Source: Neopestalotiopsis rosae
Lineage: Eukaryota; Ascomycota; Sordariomycetes; Amphisphaeriales; Sporocadaceae
Direction: 5' to 3'
DNA length: 64,000 nucleotides
Assembly (NCBI GenBank): GCA_023078685.1
Contig: JALGAS010000004.1
Span: 1,240,001-1,304,000, forward strand
The notes below the pieces were generated by a model. That model did not search any database and was not told where the DNA came from. It saw only the letters and a program-made list of their open reading frames with translations. A program made the translations under genes and the position numbers. This document shows positions 23,867 to 36,844 of the stretch, in pieces. The stretch's first letter is position 1. Each line of letters begins with the position of its first letter.

Positions 23867-26800
23867 TCAAGGCGCATTGCCCGGGTGCGTATAACCGCCG
23901 AAGGACAGATTGTTCAAAATGGCTGCCCCGTAATCCCCAGAATCACCGTAGAAGAAATTTTGGTCTAAACCGAGTCCATCAAATAGGTCGTGCGCAAAGT
24001 TGGTGTTGTTCTGCCAGGGGTCAAAGCCCATATTTGGAGCGAGCTCAATCGTCTGCGACTTTTCAACTCCATCCATGGGACCTTCGGCAGTCGCTACTGG
24101 GACGAATGCGGTTTCGGCGTCTGAGACTGGAGTACTGGAATTGACGGGTCCCTCGCCGGGTTCGTACTTGCGGACCAGCAAGCCTTCGGCCCCAATTGTC
24201 GAAACGATCTCGGCCCAGCGCTCCAGCTTTAGCTTGGTGATACTAATCTTCTTGGCGGCCAGGTCCCAGAGGTTGTTATCCCAGCTACCTCCTTGTGCTT
24301 CGCTGACCTCTGACCTTGCCTGCTCGAACCGCACTACCATGGCTCGTAAAATACCGACCACGTCAAGCTGCAACTCGGGCGATGACTGGATCTGCTCCTT
24401 TATCCGCGCCACTGCCGAAGCAACGGCCGGCTCTGCATCTGGAAACTTGGAGCTGTCCGGCTCCACCGGTGACGGTCTTGAGAACTCCGAAGGATCTCGG
24501 AGTCCTTGCGCTTCAGCTCTGGCGTTCAACGTATCTGGACTATCTGGATCAACTGGACTTTGTGGCGTTTCAACTCCTGCAAGCTTGGCCCATCTCGACA
24601 GGAGTGTTACGGCAACGAGAAGCTGTGCACACGTCGGCATGGGAAGGTAGTAATAATCGGTAATCTCAAATGATAACCAGAGCTCGAACCATTTTTTCAG
24701 AGCGGCATTTGACCGGTAAAAGGTGTCCAGAGTCGACGGTGCGCCGAGAGACAAAGAAGTGAAGGAGTCGGAGAGGGTTTCGAGTAGTTTTGCATCGACT
24801 ATCGGAGGCTCCCACAGCTTCAATGTTGCAGTAGTGAAGTGTACCATTAAAAGTTCTGTGTCGTGTTAGCATATAAATTGAGCATCGGGACAATGGTGGC
24901 ATGTGCGTACTATTTGATCGAAGATATCTCGGTATTTGTGCATCAAACTTGTCGAGCTCAGTCTGAAATGCGTTGAGGTATGCGCTGACTGGTGCACGGG
25001 GGATACCAGGCAAGTTATCATCCAATTGATCCTTGGAATGCAACTGTCCTATCCGATCGCTCAGATGCTGAATGCGAATGAGCTGTGCCAGGAGAGAGTC
25101 CGTTTCGTATTCTTTCTCCTTTTCGAGATCGCGTAAACATTGCTCCATGTACGGGGTGAAGCGAGCGGCGTCGATTTTCTGAAAGGTGAAAGAAACACTA
25201 GTTATTATTAGCATTTGCTGATGTCGAAATAATGAGGTTAGGCCAAATTACACAGAGCTCATGTACCACATTCCGCAAAGCGCCCGCTTCTCATCATTTG
25301 TTCTGGGATTGGGAACTTGGGGGTTCAAGACGAGAACACGGGTCCTCTCTTGAATCTCTGGCGGCTTGTTGAGACCAAGGTCTGCGACCAAACTCGTTGC
25401 GAGCGATACCAAGTTTGACAATTGTGTGTGCATCATGCACTGATAGTGATAAAAACCTGTGACAACCAGAATAGTTTGCAACAGCTCGAGAGACCGCTGT
25501 GAGCGCATCATTAGATGTTCCGTGAGGTGTTTCATGATGATATAGCCCTGAGCCATCATGGACTTCAAGTTCCGGACAGATGCCACCATCTTAATAGCAG
25601 CAAACAGAATGGGCTTGGTCCTTTCGAGCTCCTGAGCGGAGATTCCGGGCCGAAGCACCACAAAGGGAAACGTAGGGCTGAGCTTCGTAACAAAAACAGA
25701 TAACAGGGCTTCGTCCGACTCAACGGGCAGATATGAGGCGCCAATGGGTGCACGGCAGATACATGTCGGAGGCGCATAACAATTGTACGTGGCGGGTACG
25801 ACGCCTGAGGGGTCCTCTGTCGATGTTGCTGGCGTTGACCCGGGGCTTGTAGTTGAGCGCCAAGTCCCTGGACCGAGAGGGCCAGTTTCTGAGGGGATGC
25901 ACTAATTGAGTCCATGTCAGTATCAATTATGAGGTAAGGAGAAAATCAACATACTGTTGGATCTTCAGTTGGTGGGTCACGTAGACTGGCTGGCAATTCT
26001 CCCGAATTCGATGCTTTGAGCAAGTCAACGAGGCTATTGAGCCTCTCCTCGAGCTGTGCCGTTTTGCTTTGACGCCACGTTAGTATTAAGTGAAAGCCTG
26101 CGTACTTCATGCACGCCACACGGTAGCGAACGACTTTACCGAGAGCTGGCAAAGCATCTACAGACGGACACTTATCCACAATATATGATAAGGGCGAATG
26201 GCTTGCATTGAAATGACCTGGAGTATATGAAGTGTTGAGGTGACCCGGGATAATGATTACATGAATTTGGACTAATTAGGGAAACGGTTTCATTGATCTG
26301 GTAATTTGGTGGTGTCGGAGAGGATGATAATTGCCGAGAAACATGGTGCCCTGAATCTGAAGGCTACAGCCATGAAGAAATATACGGGCAGATGCAGAGA
26401 TAAAGTGAAAGATGCATGTACTCACGATGGCTTGCTTTGCCGCTTCTTCCTCGGTCTGTGGACCTGATCCACGCAGTCCTTTTCAAGCCTCTCGCATCTG
26501 TGGAAGATGAGAACAGTCAGTACTTATTCGGCATGGGATATGATATCAATGCGAAATTGCAACGGCCAATCATGGCATGTGCAACCATGTATGCAGGGCC
26601 CAGCTGGACATAGTTGATCCTCAAGAAGTTGCTGCATTACTGTGGCACTGGTCCGTCTCCATTCTTCTTGTGCTTGGCAGATGAGAATAAGCCAGCTTTG
26701 TATACATCTAGAAGTTATACCTGGAAGACAGGTGTATCATTCACCATGAAGAAGAATCAACTGCCCAGACATGAAAGCTCACGATATACTGACCTGTCGC

Positions 26801-26912
26801 ATTTGGAGCCTGGAATATCGTTGGTTCTCAGACACTTTGCCTTTGAATTGGCACACGGCGCACATGCGGCGCCCCACTTTGCAATATTCATGCTCTTCGG
26901 TCGGTCGGCCAT
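23867..26912 (-). CDS. Zn2Cys6 fungal transcription factor with middle homology region
   Basis: Six exons fit splice signals and phase: 26912-26794, 26497-26426, 26066-25955, 25901-25252, 25197-24911 and 24855-23867, giving 742 residues. The zinc cluster is Cys17-x2-Cys20-x6-Cys27-x10-Cys38-x2-Cys41-x6-Cys48 (ACAPCANSKAKC then CDRCERLEKDC), split by the first intron between Cys38 and Cys41. It is followed by a basic linker HRPRKKRQSKP and a coiled-coil dimerisation element KTAQLEERLNSLVDLL. The middle homology region is evident from TILVVTGFYHYQCMMHTQLS through RFTPYMEQCLRDL. The acidic C-terminus (GDSGDYGAAILNN) may activate transcription. It should be nuclear and bind CGG-containing sites; targets are unknown. 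The first two introns (296 and 359 bp) are unusually long. Confidence 0.87.
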
Positions 26913-27559
26913 GTTTGCAACAGCCCGTCCAGCGAGGCTAGATAGAGGGTAGCGGTGCGCCCAGGTCTTTTTTCCTTCTCCGGGGGGTTGCGATAAACTC
27001 CAACAAAAAGACGTGTTACCTACCGGCGACCCGAGACCGGCGGAGTTTTGGAGGTCAGAGAAAAAGGCCGAAGGATTGTGGTGAAAGGAGGAGTGGATGA
27101 TGCTTATGGGGGATTCTGCCTAGCGCCTAGCGGTTTCTCTATCAGCTGCTAAAGAAGGCACGATTGAGGTGTCCGACTTGTGGTCGGTCTCTCTTTCGCT
27201 GTTCAAGCATCGGCGAAAATCTGGACACCTCTGTGACACACCTCGGTCGGAGTTTATTCACCAATTCCTATTCCCGGTGTCTTTCATAATTCAGCGACTC
27301 GGCCGAAATCCAGAGGAACATCTTCAACAAATTTCTTCAGAATTGATCGATCATTGAATTCAAAGAATACAAGCACTAAATGATTTCTTGGCTGTATCAC
27401 ACCCATTCTAAAGTACAATTATTTGCTGACTAAACACAGATCGCCTAGGTGTATGCGATATCAATACTGACGGAAGCAATAGGAATACTATACATGAGGG
27501 GGTATCCTTGGTAATGATTTCGTAACTCATGATCCTCGCGTGGTCGGTTTCCACGATAC
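26913..27559. other. intergenic between two tandem minus-strand regulators
   Basis: 647 bp holding the Zn2Cys6 gene promoter and the 3' flank of the Clr5-domain gene. No gene supported. Confidence 0.5.
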
Positions 27560-29681
27560 TTACACCATAGCGTTCACAGAAGCTTCAGGGTCCTGGTCCA
27601 CTTCGACGCCGAACTCCTGTGTGACTTCTCCATCAAGTCGTTTCTGAACGCGATCTGCTTCCTCGTCGCGCCCAGCATCCCGCAGGTTCCTCTCCAATTT
27701 GCCAAGAACCAAAAGCAGACTGCTTTCTCTCGACTCCATGTGCTGCACCCAGTTGACAGTCATTTTGTCGGGGTATCCAGGGTAAGTGCTGGGAGGCCGG
27801 CTGAGCTCCTCCACTAGCTCCAGATTGGCCTCTATAGCTCCATCCAAGTCTTTCATTTTTTGAAATGTCATTACCAGAATGATGCCGGCATAGACCCTTT
27901 CATAGGGGGAATCTTTCCCCTCTTCCGACTCTCGGATATTTCTAAGTAGCGAAAGTGCTTCGTTGAAGAATCGATTGCGCGAGAGAATAGAAGCCAGCTC
28001 AACTTTCAGATGCAAAGTTGGGAGGTTCTTCTTTTGAGCATGCATAATGAGTCGATCCAGGACGGGCTTGGCTTCATAAATTCCCATCATGCCAGTGGCC
28101 TCCATCAAGCTGATAGTCAGCCCGCGCATCTCAGTGATATGCCCGAAAGCATTAGTAGAGTGCTCCAAGAACGGTTCCAAATGATCGAAATAACAATCCA
28201 TGAAGGGCCGAATGAGTTGGGCAAATTCAAAACTGCCCAAACGTGATAACTGGCTGAAGACGACAAACAATGGGTGATGCGCCCCGAATATCACTTGGCA
28301 CAACCCGGCGATATATTTCAGCAAAGTCTGTGCTAGGTTGCGACCAAGTGTGTCATAGAACATGCAGCGTATCGTCTGTTGGCACATGTAGATAACGACT
28401 CGGGGGTCTTGGGGCTCGATGACGCCTTTGGTATTAGCAAAACAGCGCTTCATGATTCGGAAGGCTTTTTTGACCTTCTTGTCTCTGAGACAATCGAAAC
28501 CATGGTTGAAGTCGTTGTACCAATGTTCGAGCTTGGCGCTCTCGAGCTCATATCTGACCATATCCCCCGACGCCAGTGACCATACTCCTGTGGCATAGGT
28601 GCTGGAAATGAAGTGCCGAGCATAGAACATGGACCTCTCCGGAAGGAGTTCCATCGGAGTAGACTCTAAGACGCGAATTGTACCCATCGGTTGGGTAATT
28701 CCATCCATGTATCGTGCACGCTTGGCGCCATTAGAAGGTGATAATTCAAACTCGAATTCTGGTAATTTGGGTGAAGCTCGACTGGATTTGGTAGCTGAGC
28801 GGAGTGATTGAGTCCTCGGGGACGCCATATCTTCAACATCTTGAATTAGCTCAAGGAACATTTGAATCACAACACCACGAGACGAATATTGCGAAATACA
28901 TTGGTGGCTGAGATTGGTACTGTACCTTTTGGTGATTGATTTGGATCATCGTTGGCCGAAAACTCCGTAACGAAGGATGAAGACATATCTTGAGTACCGA
29001 TGGCAGGGGGAAGGAGAGAAGCAGGTATTTTACTCTGGTTGAGGAAGTCTCTCCATCCTTTTGGGACCGCACCTTGAAGCTCAGGCACTATGTAATTAGA
29101 TCTGCCCGTCTGGCGCTGCGCGGAGGCCGGAACGGCATTTACTATGCCCATAGCGGCGGTGCCGACTTCATTTTGAGCTGGCTCGACCGGTCGACTCTCT
29201 ACATTGGCTTGTCGATGCGCAGCTGCTGCCGGCGAGGTAGACTCAATGCTGCCACTAGCCGTACTGGCATTGTTGTCTGTAGCGGCGGCTTCACGAGATC
29301 TAGCGTCGGAGCTCACACTTTCGACCTCTTCGGAATCTTGACGACGCCTCTTGCGTTCCTTTGCTTCCTTCTTTGCCTCTCCTGGCTTTGTCTTGCGCAG
29401 GCCCCATTTTTGATAGATTTGGGACTGAAACATTTTAGGACTATAATTTATTACGTTACTACGTGTTACTATAGGACTAAGACATGGATATCAATCATGG
29501 AGGATGGGCGCGCTTACGTCGCGTGAAAGTGATGCTCCTCCCGCATTACACGCATCACGACAGGTAGCGAGTGGCACATGAACAATGCGGTGATCGTGTT
29601 GCGATACTTTTCCCAGTCTTGAGGTTTGGCCCACTGGGTCTTGGTCCCCGACGGGGTGACGTTTAACGGTGACGGATCCAT
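27560..29681 (-). CDS. Clr5-domain protein, probable transcriptional regulator
   Basis: Three exons, 29681-29518, 29440-28926 and about 28839-27560, give roughly 652 residues. The N-terminal domain reads KPQDWEKYRNTITALFM, LPVVMRVMREEHHFHAT, then across the intron KMFQSQIYQKWGLRK: the W..Y...I..L.......V...M...F.F....YQ..F.KWG.RK pattern of the Clr5 domain, a fungal DNA-binding-like domain named after fission yeast Clr5. A disordered Ser/Ala-rich linker follows. The C-terminal part from about residue 300 is alpha-helical with repeat-like spacing, as in the TPR-like tails of this family. The second intron's acceptor is ambiguous (28840 or 28831). Target genes unknown. Confidence 0.82.
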
Positions 29682-31267
29682 TTTCGCGACGGTATTGAGC
29701 TGCTCGAAGCTTCCTGTTCAGGTGCAGCCGCTGGAAGGTTGAAAAGAAGTAATTGCATGACCAGCGACGGTGGAAAGAAACGGGCGCGCGAGGGTGGTGA
29801 AAGCTGGGGAATCAGTTGGTAGCATGGCTTTGCTCGGGACTCGACCCTGTCGCATCCTTGTCGAAAGCTGGCGGGTGTGGCCAATCATGGCCCCCACATT
29901 GATCCATAAGGAGGTGCCAGGGCTACGCTGCTAAGCCCATTCGGAAACTGGTTTCATGCTGCCAGGATGCGATCGCGAATATGATTGGTTCCCGAAATAG
30001 ATCATGTGATCTAGCCGCCAAATTGTAATCTCTTGTGAATGGCCAACAATTATCTGGCTGGTTGAGTCCAAAAAAACCAAGCATCCAATTGATGCAGCCT
30101 CCAGCTCCAAGTCGCTTGTCGGGCAACGATCAGCGCCGAGAATTTGGCGCAATGCACGGTGCAGGGCGCAGCCCCTTCTCCAGTCCGCGACAAGTTGAGG
30201 CTTCCCGGGCCGTGGCCTGCCTTGCCTGCCATCCGCACAAAGATGTGCACTAAACGCGATGCAAGTGCCCCGTGCGTTCAATTCTGCGGTTAGTGCATCT
30301 CTATAGGGCAGCCTAATGTGGATTGGTGGGAATAAGCCGAGAAATGCAGGCATAACGGCTTGGAGACCCAGCACCTGCTGCTGGCGGGTATTTTGGATTA
30401 CGTCTTCGCGCAGTCCCTGCAGAGGTTTGTAGTGTACAATCGGTGATGGCCGAGAGAGCAACTTCAATGTTGCATCTTGACAGGCAGGCTTTTTCGTCTG
30501 ATTCCGTCGTCGACGTCCGTTCTTTGCAGCGTCGCATCGCGCGATCGATATCTAGTATGCATTAGCACAGTTGACAGGGTGAGTTGAGCATGTACAAAGA
30601 GCCAAGTACCTCGGAGATGGACCCGTCCTGCAAGCCATAGCTGCACGGAACTGTTTTTGCTGAAAATCCATCATTTCAGTAGCGAACGCATGAAACCCGA
30701 CAAGCCACGCCCGGAATTGCATTGATTGCTTCGGTGCAACCGAAAGGAGGTGGGATGGAGCGCTCTCTTGTGAAGATGATTTGATTGGATTGAAAGTGCA
30801 AACGCTAATATGTGAGATAAGAAGTAAAATGCGCCGTCCAGACAAATGAAAAGATGCTTGGAGAGAGATCGATGAGGGGCCATCGCAACGATGCAATGAT
30901 GTTGTCCCCTCCAGACCAGGCTGATTGCTTGCCCGCTGCTGTGGAAGCAGAAGATCTCCACTGTCTTTGAGAGCCACCTCCATTGGCTCCAATTGGCCGC
31001 GAGGCCTGCGGCGAGTCTAATCGAGGACTCGAGTTCCCAGTTACCCAGTCATGAAAATGCCCAAATCATTAATGCCCATCCCATTTTATGTTTTTGGTCG
31101 TAATGTTGCTGTAAATTTTGTCGTATCCAGAATTAATATTGGGTTTATGCCTCGTCGGCTCCTGAGCTGATAATGCCCATGCCTGTCCTCTTCTCAAGGG
31201 TCGGCTCCTATTTAAGCAATATTAGTCATCTTGTCGTTTCTCCACAATAAATTGTATAGGTGACGGG
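29682..31267. other. intergenic between Clr5-domain gene and peptide gene
   Basis: 1.6 kb without a gene I can support. Several minus-strand frames of 60-178 codons overlap each other here (for example 29931-30467 and 30552-30992) but have no signal peptide, domain or consistent splice sites. Confidence 0.4.
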
Positions 31268-31587
31268 CTATAGTACCTCGACCTCCCGCTTGGAAGCAGC
31301 AGTTGTAGAAGTGCAAATTATTCCATAACCTGTTCTCTTCGAGTTCTGCAGATGACGTAGTGTTGGTAATTGTTTGCCACACTCATTTTGGTGTACAAGA
31401 AATAAGGAACATGTTCACAACATACCGAAGTGCAAGACTCTGGTACAGGCTCTGGTACAGGCTCAGGTGCACGCTTTGAATCTGATGCTCCGGCGCCAGT
31501 GACATCACTTGAGTTTGGCTGTGGTGTAGGAGCGGCGAGAGTAGTGGCAGCAAGGGCCAGAACGGTGATATAAGTCTTCATGTGCAT
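31268..31587 (-). CDS. small secreted peptide precursor with three Lys-Arg (Kex2) sites
   Basis: Two exons, 31587-31426 and 31345-31268, flank a 78-to-80-bp intron with canonical ends (GTATGT..CTGCAG) and give a 79-residue precursor. Residues 1-19 form a clear signal peptide (TYITVLALAATTLA). Lys-Arg pairs at 38-39, 57-58 and 73-74 would let Kex2 release two peptides: residues 40-56 (APEPVPEPVPESCTSNS) and 59-72 (TGYGIICTSTTAAS), each with one cysteine, plus a five-residue tail. The intron lies inside the first peptide. This layout matches Kex2-processed repeat or pheromone-like precursors, but the peptides do not match a mating factor I know. No UstY-type (DUF3328) gene is nearby, so a ribosomal cyclic peptide cluster is not indicated. 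Without splicing the frame would run to an 89-residue product. Confidence 0.65.
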
Positions 31588-34500
31588 ATTGACGGTTCGG
31601 TGATAGACCGTGGAGTTGTGGGGACGGCTTGGAGCAGTGAGATGAGGAAGTGTGCTCGAGTTATCGTGATTGAATTGTGAAGAGATGTGGATTGTGATAT
31701 AGGCAGTGTTGAAGATTTTGAAGTGTGTTCTGATGATACTGGAAGAGAAGAAACATTATTGCAAGATGAAGAATCATCCCCTTATATAGACATTTCAAAC
31801 AGTATCTCGAGCATCTTCATGTCTGGAGACGGGATACTTTGATCCACAAGCGGTGAAGAATGTGACTTTCCTTATCAGAAGTCTAATGTGACTAAAATGA
31901 AACCATTCGGAGGATGACAACCCTGGAGAAATGTATTGTTCACATCGTGGTCAGTATACTCATGGCAAGTGATGCAAGTATACGATACCGGCGGAGGCAG
32001 TTATTGGCCGGCAAGGGGCGGAGGGGCACAAAGCCGACACGGACCCCATCGGCCCCGGGACCCGTTAACTAAGAAGAGCATGAGCGCGTGGTTTACCAAT
32101 CGGATACAAAATCACGTTGAAACCATGTTCAAAGAACCATGCGTGAAAGATTTTCATACTTCCTTAGGCATGAAAAACTCGCTCTAAAGACAATCTAGAA
32201 GCGGTCGGCCAATTCGGGCATTGTGATACCACAATTTTGAGGTTGACATTGGTTGCTCTGACAATAGCCAATTGAGCCAATCAAATTAGTGAGAGCAAGG
32301 ATCAAAGGTGTAAGTCGAGAGGGGCAAGGTGGTCTGCAAGGAACAGCGGCTAAACGCTTCAATTGCAATGCGATGCAGGGATGTCGGCTGAAACTAGTTC
32401 TTTTAGCCTTGGACAGAAGTTCTTGGATGTCCTTCCACACCTTTGACGATCATGAAATCGTCACATAATCACACTCGCCTATGTGAGTGATAGTGATAAT
32501 TCATGCCAATAAACTTTCAAGCGGTCGCATTGCACCCTCCATTGTACCGCGGAGCCAGGGTATTAGTGCCCGACGTCGCACGAAAATTCTTCAGCAAAAA
32601 GCTGGGCAAGAGAAGCTTAAGAGCTGACCATGTACTTCGTAGAGTAGTATGGTCCAGCTCGCTATGCATGGTTCATTCCCCCTTGTCTCCGTGTTGACAT
32701 CTCGTATCTTTGTGCTATCAAGGCTTTTCAAACGCTTCAAAGGACCGTAACTGGTGATTCGGCAGTCGATGTTGTAATTTTATTGCATGTTCCCGTACAC
32801 CCTCTTCTTGTATTTCAAATGCGGGCTACACATTCCGTCATACACACCGCGCTGTACTGTCCCTCCCCCACATCCTCCCTAAGCAACCACGGGTGGAGTA
32901 ATCAACAGGCTGCTAGCCCCTTGTCAAGCTCATAACCGCATTTTCCGTTCACTTTCTTTTACACAAGAACAGTGCGAGCGACGATCGTGTTCAGCGGGAG
33001 ACAGGTCGTTTCCATTCAATTGCCCGTTCTGATCTACGTGAACACTACCCAGGTCAGACCGAATATGTATACTGGCAATGTGCCGAACCAGATTGTGGTA
33101 GTATACATTCTACCTAGGTAGTGAGGTCTTTACCTCCCAGTCGAGACTCCACGATGTTATTCCTAGCTAACCATTCGCCCGGGACGTCGTTGAAACAAGA
33201 GTGCTTGCTTAATGCACCAACATCGACGTGGAATATCGACCCTCGTCCTGTGCGTGTGATTCGCTGTTGTTTTGTGCTCTGGGGTTCCCCATGCAGCACC
33301 GTACGTACAACACGGCCCGTCACTCGGGAATCACTCTCATCGCCAGTTTCCGGGTTCCAGAACATTGATGAGACTGCAGCCACCATTGACCGGGATCGCA
33401 CGCGACGCTTTACCGCCAACATCCAGAGTGTCAGCCAGAATGGAGAACGAGATGCCGGCATTATTTGACATTTGGGGACCCCTGCATCATGCTGCCTTCT
33501 GAACCTGCACATTGATATCTGATGGCGTTAGTGGTGCAGTAGTTTGCGTCCACTACGTCCACTTAAGTGTTTCTTCTCTTACGCCGAGTCTGTTGCTCTT
33601 GACGATGAGCTGGAACGCTACCTCGTGACGCTGACAAGTGTCTTGGGAGCCCACATTATTATTTAATTTACAGGACAAAAATCCTAGATCTTGTGTATGC
33701 TGCTGCCTCCCTTGATATGTCCCACTTGCTCGGTTGCAGTATATACTATTTACTGATGTACATGTTGCGGGCAAGTATACTAACCAAGACTAGTCCCTTG
33801 CTCCACCGGTCTGTGCCACGATCAACGACAAGCATCATCCAATGTACACTACGAAGGTAACAAGGTACGGAGGATTCTTTGCCAGCTCGCCAGGATCAGC
33901 TCCGCAACATGGCCAAAGGGTTCTGCAACGCAAAGCTGCATGCATCTCGCCGTTATGTACAAAGGATGCAGTCTCACGGAAACAAGTTCTCCCCTACTGC
34001 ATTGCGGTGCATGTACTCTGTACAAGATCCAGTGACACGTCAAAAAGGCCCACTTCTCATTTGGTTCTGTCAAAATGACAAAAGGTCCCCGGGCCCGTGC
34101 CGATTCGTGTGATCCATTATGGTGTAGCGCCACAAATCAACAGAGCACCCTCTGAGGTGCATTCGGGACGGATTGTGTTGTGCTACCAAGGCGTTCGCAT
34201 TCATGTCACACCTCTGTCACACGAATTTCAATCAAATTAATAAAGATTCCGGGGAAATGAGAGCCATGTTTTGACTAGGATTGATAAGAAAAAAAGAATT
34301 ATATCGTGGACCTCGGGGACTACGAGATTGCATTTGCGTTTGAACTCTTTTACAGATGCGGACTTCACCATGGGAGTGTCGTCATGTTGTACGCAAGGGG
34401 ATTAGGCCCACCCCCATGGCAACGCGAGGTGCTGCAGGCATCTTAACGGCAATCTTCAGCAGCAAACATACGACCAGCGAGCCAGCAATTGCAAAATGTG

Positions 34501-35683
34501 TCTTGCATAAGCCAGGTTCGTTATGGTCTAGGCCTAACCACCCTAACGTCAGCTGCTACTAAGTCGAGAGTATTCAATTGACGTCCTTCTTGTTTTGTAC
34601 AGTACCACACACTCGCTGACCATGCAAACAACCCTTTACTTCCCTGCGCAACAGCATCATCTTCTGAACGCAATACTCCTCGCATGTTTGATCATGTTCC
34701 CTTTTCTCACGAGAATACTAGTCGCTGAAAGGCTACGTCGGCCGAGCTTTTAATCTTCCAACGCCCGGCCCGAACACCGGCCCGAACAAGTGGAAATCTA
34801 CTACGGTGCCCCATACACGCTGAGCACACGACGCCTGCAGGCGGGGGAAAGAACTGGAGCAAACGGTGATCTAGGTCCTATCTTGGAACGTTTCCACACG
34901 AAAGTCCCTAAGATGCAGCCTCTCCACAGACTTGCTATTGACTATTGACCACGGTGGTATGCCCTTGCCTAGTAACAAAGCCATCACCGTTTTCCCGCCA
35001 GAATGCTCCATATCCAAAGCAACGATATCGACTGTACGTGTACACAGTAGGTGGAAATGCATTGGAGATGTCGAGCGATGATCCTTTGCCATTCAATGCA
35101 TATCGGTCAAGACATCTCATGCGCTGCCTCTTTTGATCAGCTCGAAGGATGCAGCTGTACCATGAACGGCTGAATGCGACATTAAAGTTCTCGGCCCCTC
35201 CCGCGTTATGCGACAATCTGATCAATTCAGAGTGTATCTTCATTTGCTTTGTTGGGTATGACTGCATATAATTGGATGCATCTTAATGTTTCGGCTTCAG
35301 TCCGTGTCTTCTCCAGCCAGCCTGTCAATCATTTGGATACATTCCCTCTCACAGTTACACAACTCCTGACAATCCTGCTCCTCCAGGCAAGTGAACGAAA
35401 AGGGGCGCGCAGATAGATACTAAGGGACTTTTGGCTTCAAATACTACAAATGATACTGATCGTCAACTTGCATGGGAACCGCGAAACCTGGAGAAATCAT
35501 TTCCGTAATTGCGCCAAACACATCGGCTTCTCCTAGTCGAAACACGCCACCGAACAACAGGAGCTGGTGAAAGGGATTGAGGGTTCAGCTTGGCGATCCC
35601 ATAAGACAATTTCGAGACACAGAGTCTGAGCGTCCCCCGATACTTGCAGAAACCATCTCCAACAAAGCAATAGGGGCAACTCA
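31588..35683. other. 4.1 kb gene-poor region
   Basis: No supported gene. The first 250 bp are the promoter of the peptide gene. A pair of opposite-strand frames near 33114-33512 overlap each other and have no recognisable content. There are no visible transposon ends, long terminal repeats or tandem arrays. Confidence 0.4.
31782..31790 (-). promoter_or_regulatory. TATA box candidate of the secreted peptide gene
   Basis: On the minus strand the sequence reads TCTATATAAGGGG, a near-consensus TATA box, about 195 bp upstream of the peptide start codon. It supports the minus-strand gene as a regulated transcription unit with a leader of about 160 nt. Confidence 0.55.
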
Positions 35684-36844
35684 TCATTTCGTCTGAGCGA
35701 GGTACTGCGAACTATATGCGTAGTCGATGTACCCTTCCGCCAACTTTGGTGTGTAGAAATGCGACCGATTGTACTTGACCAGCTCAATACCTTCCCTTAT
35801 TCTGAATACGAGATCCGGATTGGAGATGTAGTAACGACCAAACCCGATGGCGATATCGTAGTCCTTGTAGGTCTCATCCACAGCCCGACAAGCACTGTCT
35901 GGTTGAAATCCTCCCGCCAGTACTATGGGACTTTGATTATTCCAAGCCGTAATTAAGGAGCTACAGTCGCTGTTTCCGCCGCAGTCGCCATCATCGTTCC
36001 CAGTAATGCGAGCCTCAATCAGGTGCAGATACGCCAGCTTGAGTGGCCGCAACTGTCGAACGAGGTAGTCAAAAGTCGGTAGCGGGTCGTCCATTAGCAT
36101 TCCTAGATAATCACTGAACGGACTCAAGCGAACGGCCGTTCTATTGGCCCCGACGGCATCCACGACCGCCTTGGTAACCTCGAGGTGGAATCTAGCCCTC
36201 TTCTCAATTGAGCCGCCCCATGCATCTTGCCGCCGATTGCACTTATCCTGCAGGAACTGATCGGCAAGGTAGCCGTTGGCACCGTGGATCTCGACGCCGT
36301 CGAAACCTGCGGCCATGGCCCTCTTTGCCGCCGAAGCGTAATCATTGATCACTTCCCAGATCTCGTCCTCCGTCATGGCCTCGGGCACTGGCCTGGTCTC
36401 GTCAATGGCCACAGCGCTCGATGACAGCACCCTATGGCCGAGTGACTGGTGGACGTCAGGCCACCCAGCGCGGCCCAGGTGCCAGATCTGGCAGTACATG
36501 AAGCACCCTCTTGCATGCACCGCGTCTGTAATTGGCTTCCAGCCTGCAACATGCGCGTCTGTCCAAATGCCTGGCACATTACGACGCCCAGCAGCCCGCT
36601 CTGAGATGAACGTCGCTTCGGAAATTAGTAATGTGCCTGGCACGGCCGCTCTTTGCGTATAGTACTCTGCACTCCATAATCATTATGCAGAAAGCGACGA
36701 GAACAGAACATGATCCTACTTACCTTTGGCCATTGGAAGTGGGACCCAATCATCGTCGCAACGGTAACGGGTCAAAGGGGCCAAGACACAGCGGTTCTGC
36801 AGCCGCATACTGCCGACGTCAAGCGGTTCGAATAATTTAGACAT
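35684..36844 (-). CDS. Old Yellow Enzyme-type NADH:flavin oxidoreductase
   Basis: Two exons, 36844-36724 and 36666-35684, with a 57-bp intron (GTAAGT..TGCAG) give 367 residues, normal for the family. The start MSKLFEPLDVG matches the usual fungal N-terminus; another in-frame ATG lies four codons upstream at 36856. An FMN-binding TIM barrel is indicated by RCVLAPLTRYR, QIWHLGRAG and the substrate-binding HGANGYLADQF, in which His and Asn hydrogen-bond the substrate carbonyl. A C-terminal flavin-binding strand is seen in IAIGFGRYYISNPDL. These cytosolic enzymes reduce activated C=C bonds with NADPH; some work in alkaloid or other secondary pathways. No such pathway is visible here. Confidence 0.9.

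Noticed and set aside
31268..31587. Dikaritin-type ribosomal cyclic peptide (ustiloxin-like) cluster
   Set aside because: The precursor layout with KR sites fits superficially, but no DUF3328/UstY-type oxidase, tyrosinase or peptidase gene lies nearby and the core is not repeated.
33114..33512. Opposing frames of 115-132 codons on both strands
   Set aside because: They overlap each other completely, have no known domain, signal peptide or introns, and no reason to prefer either.
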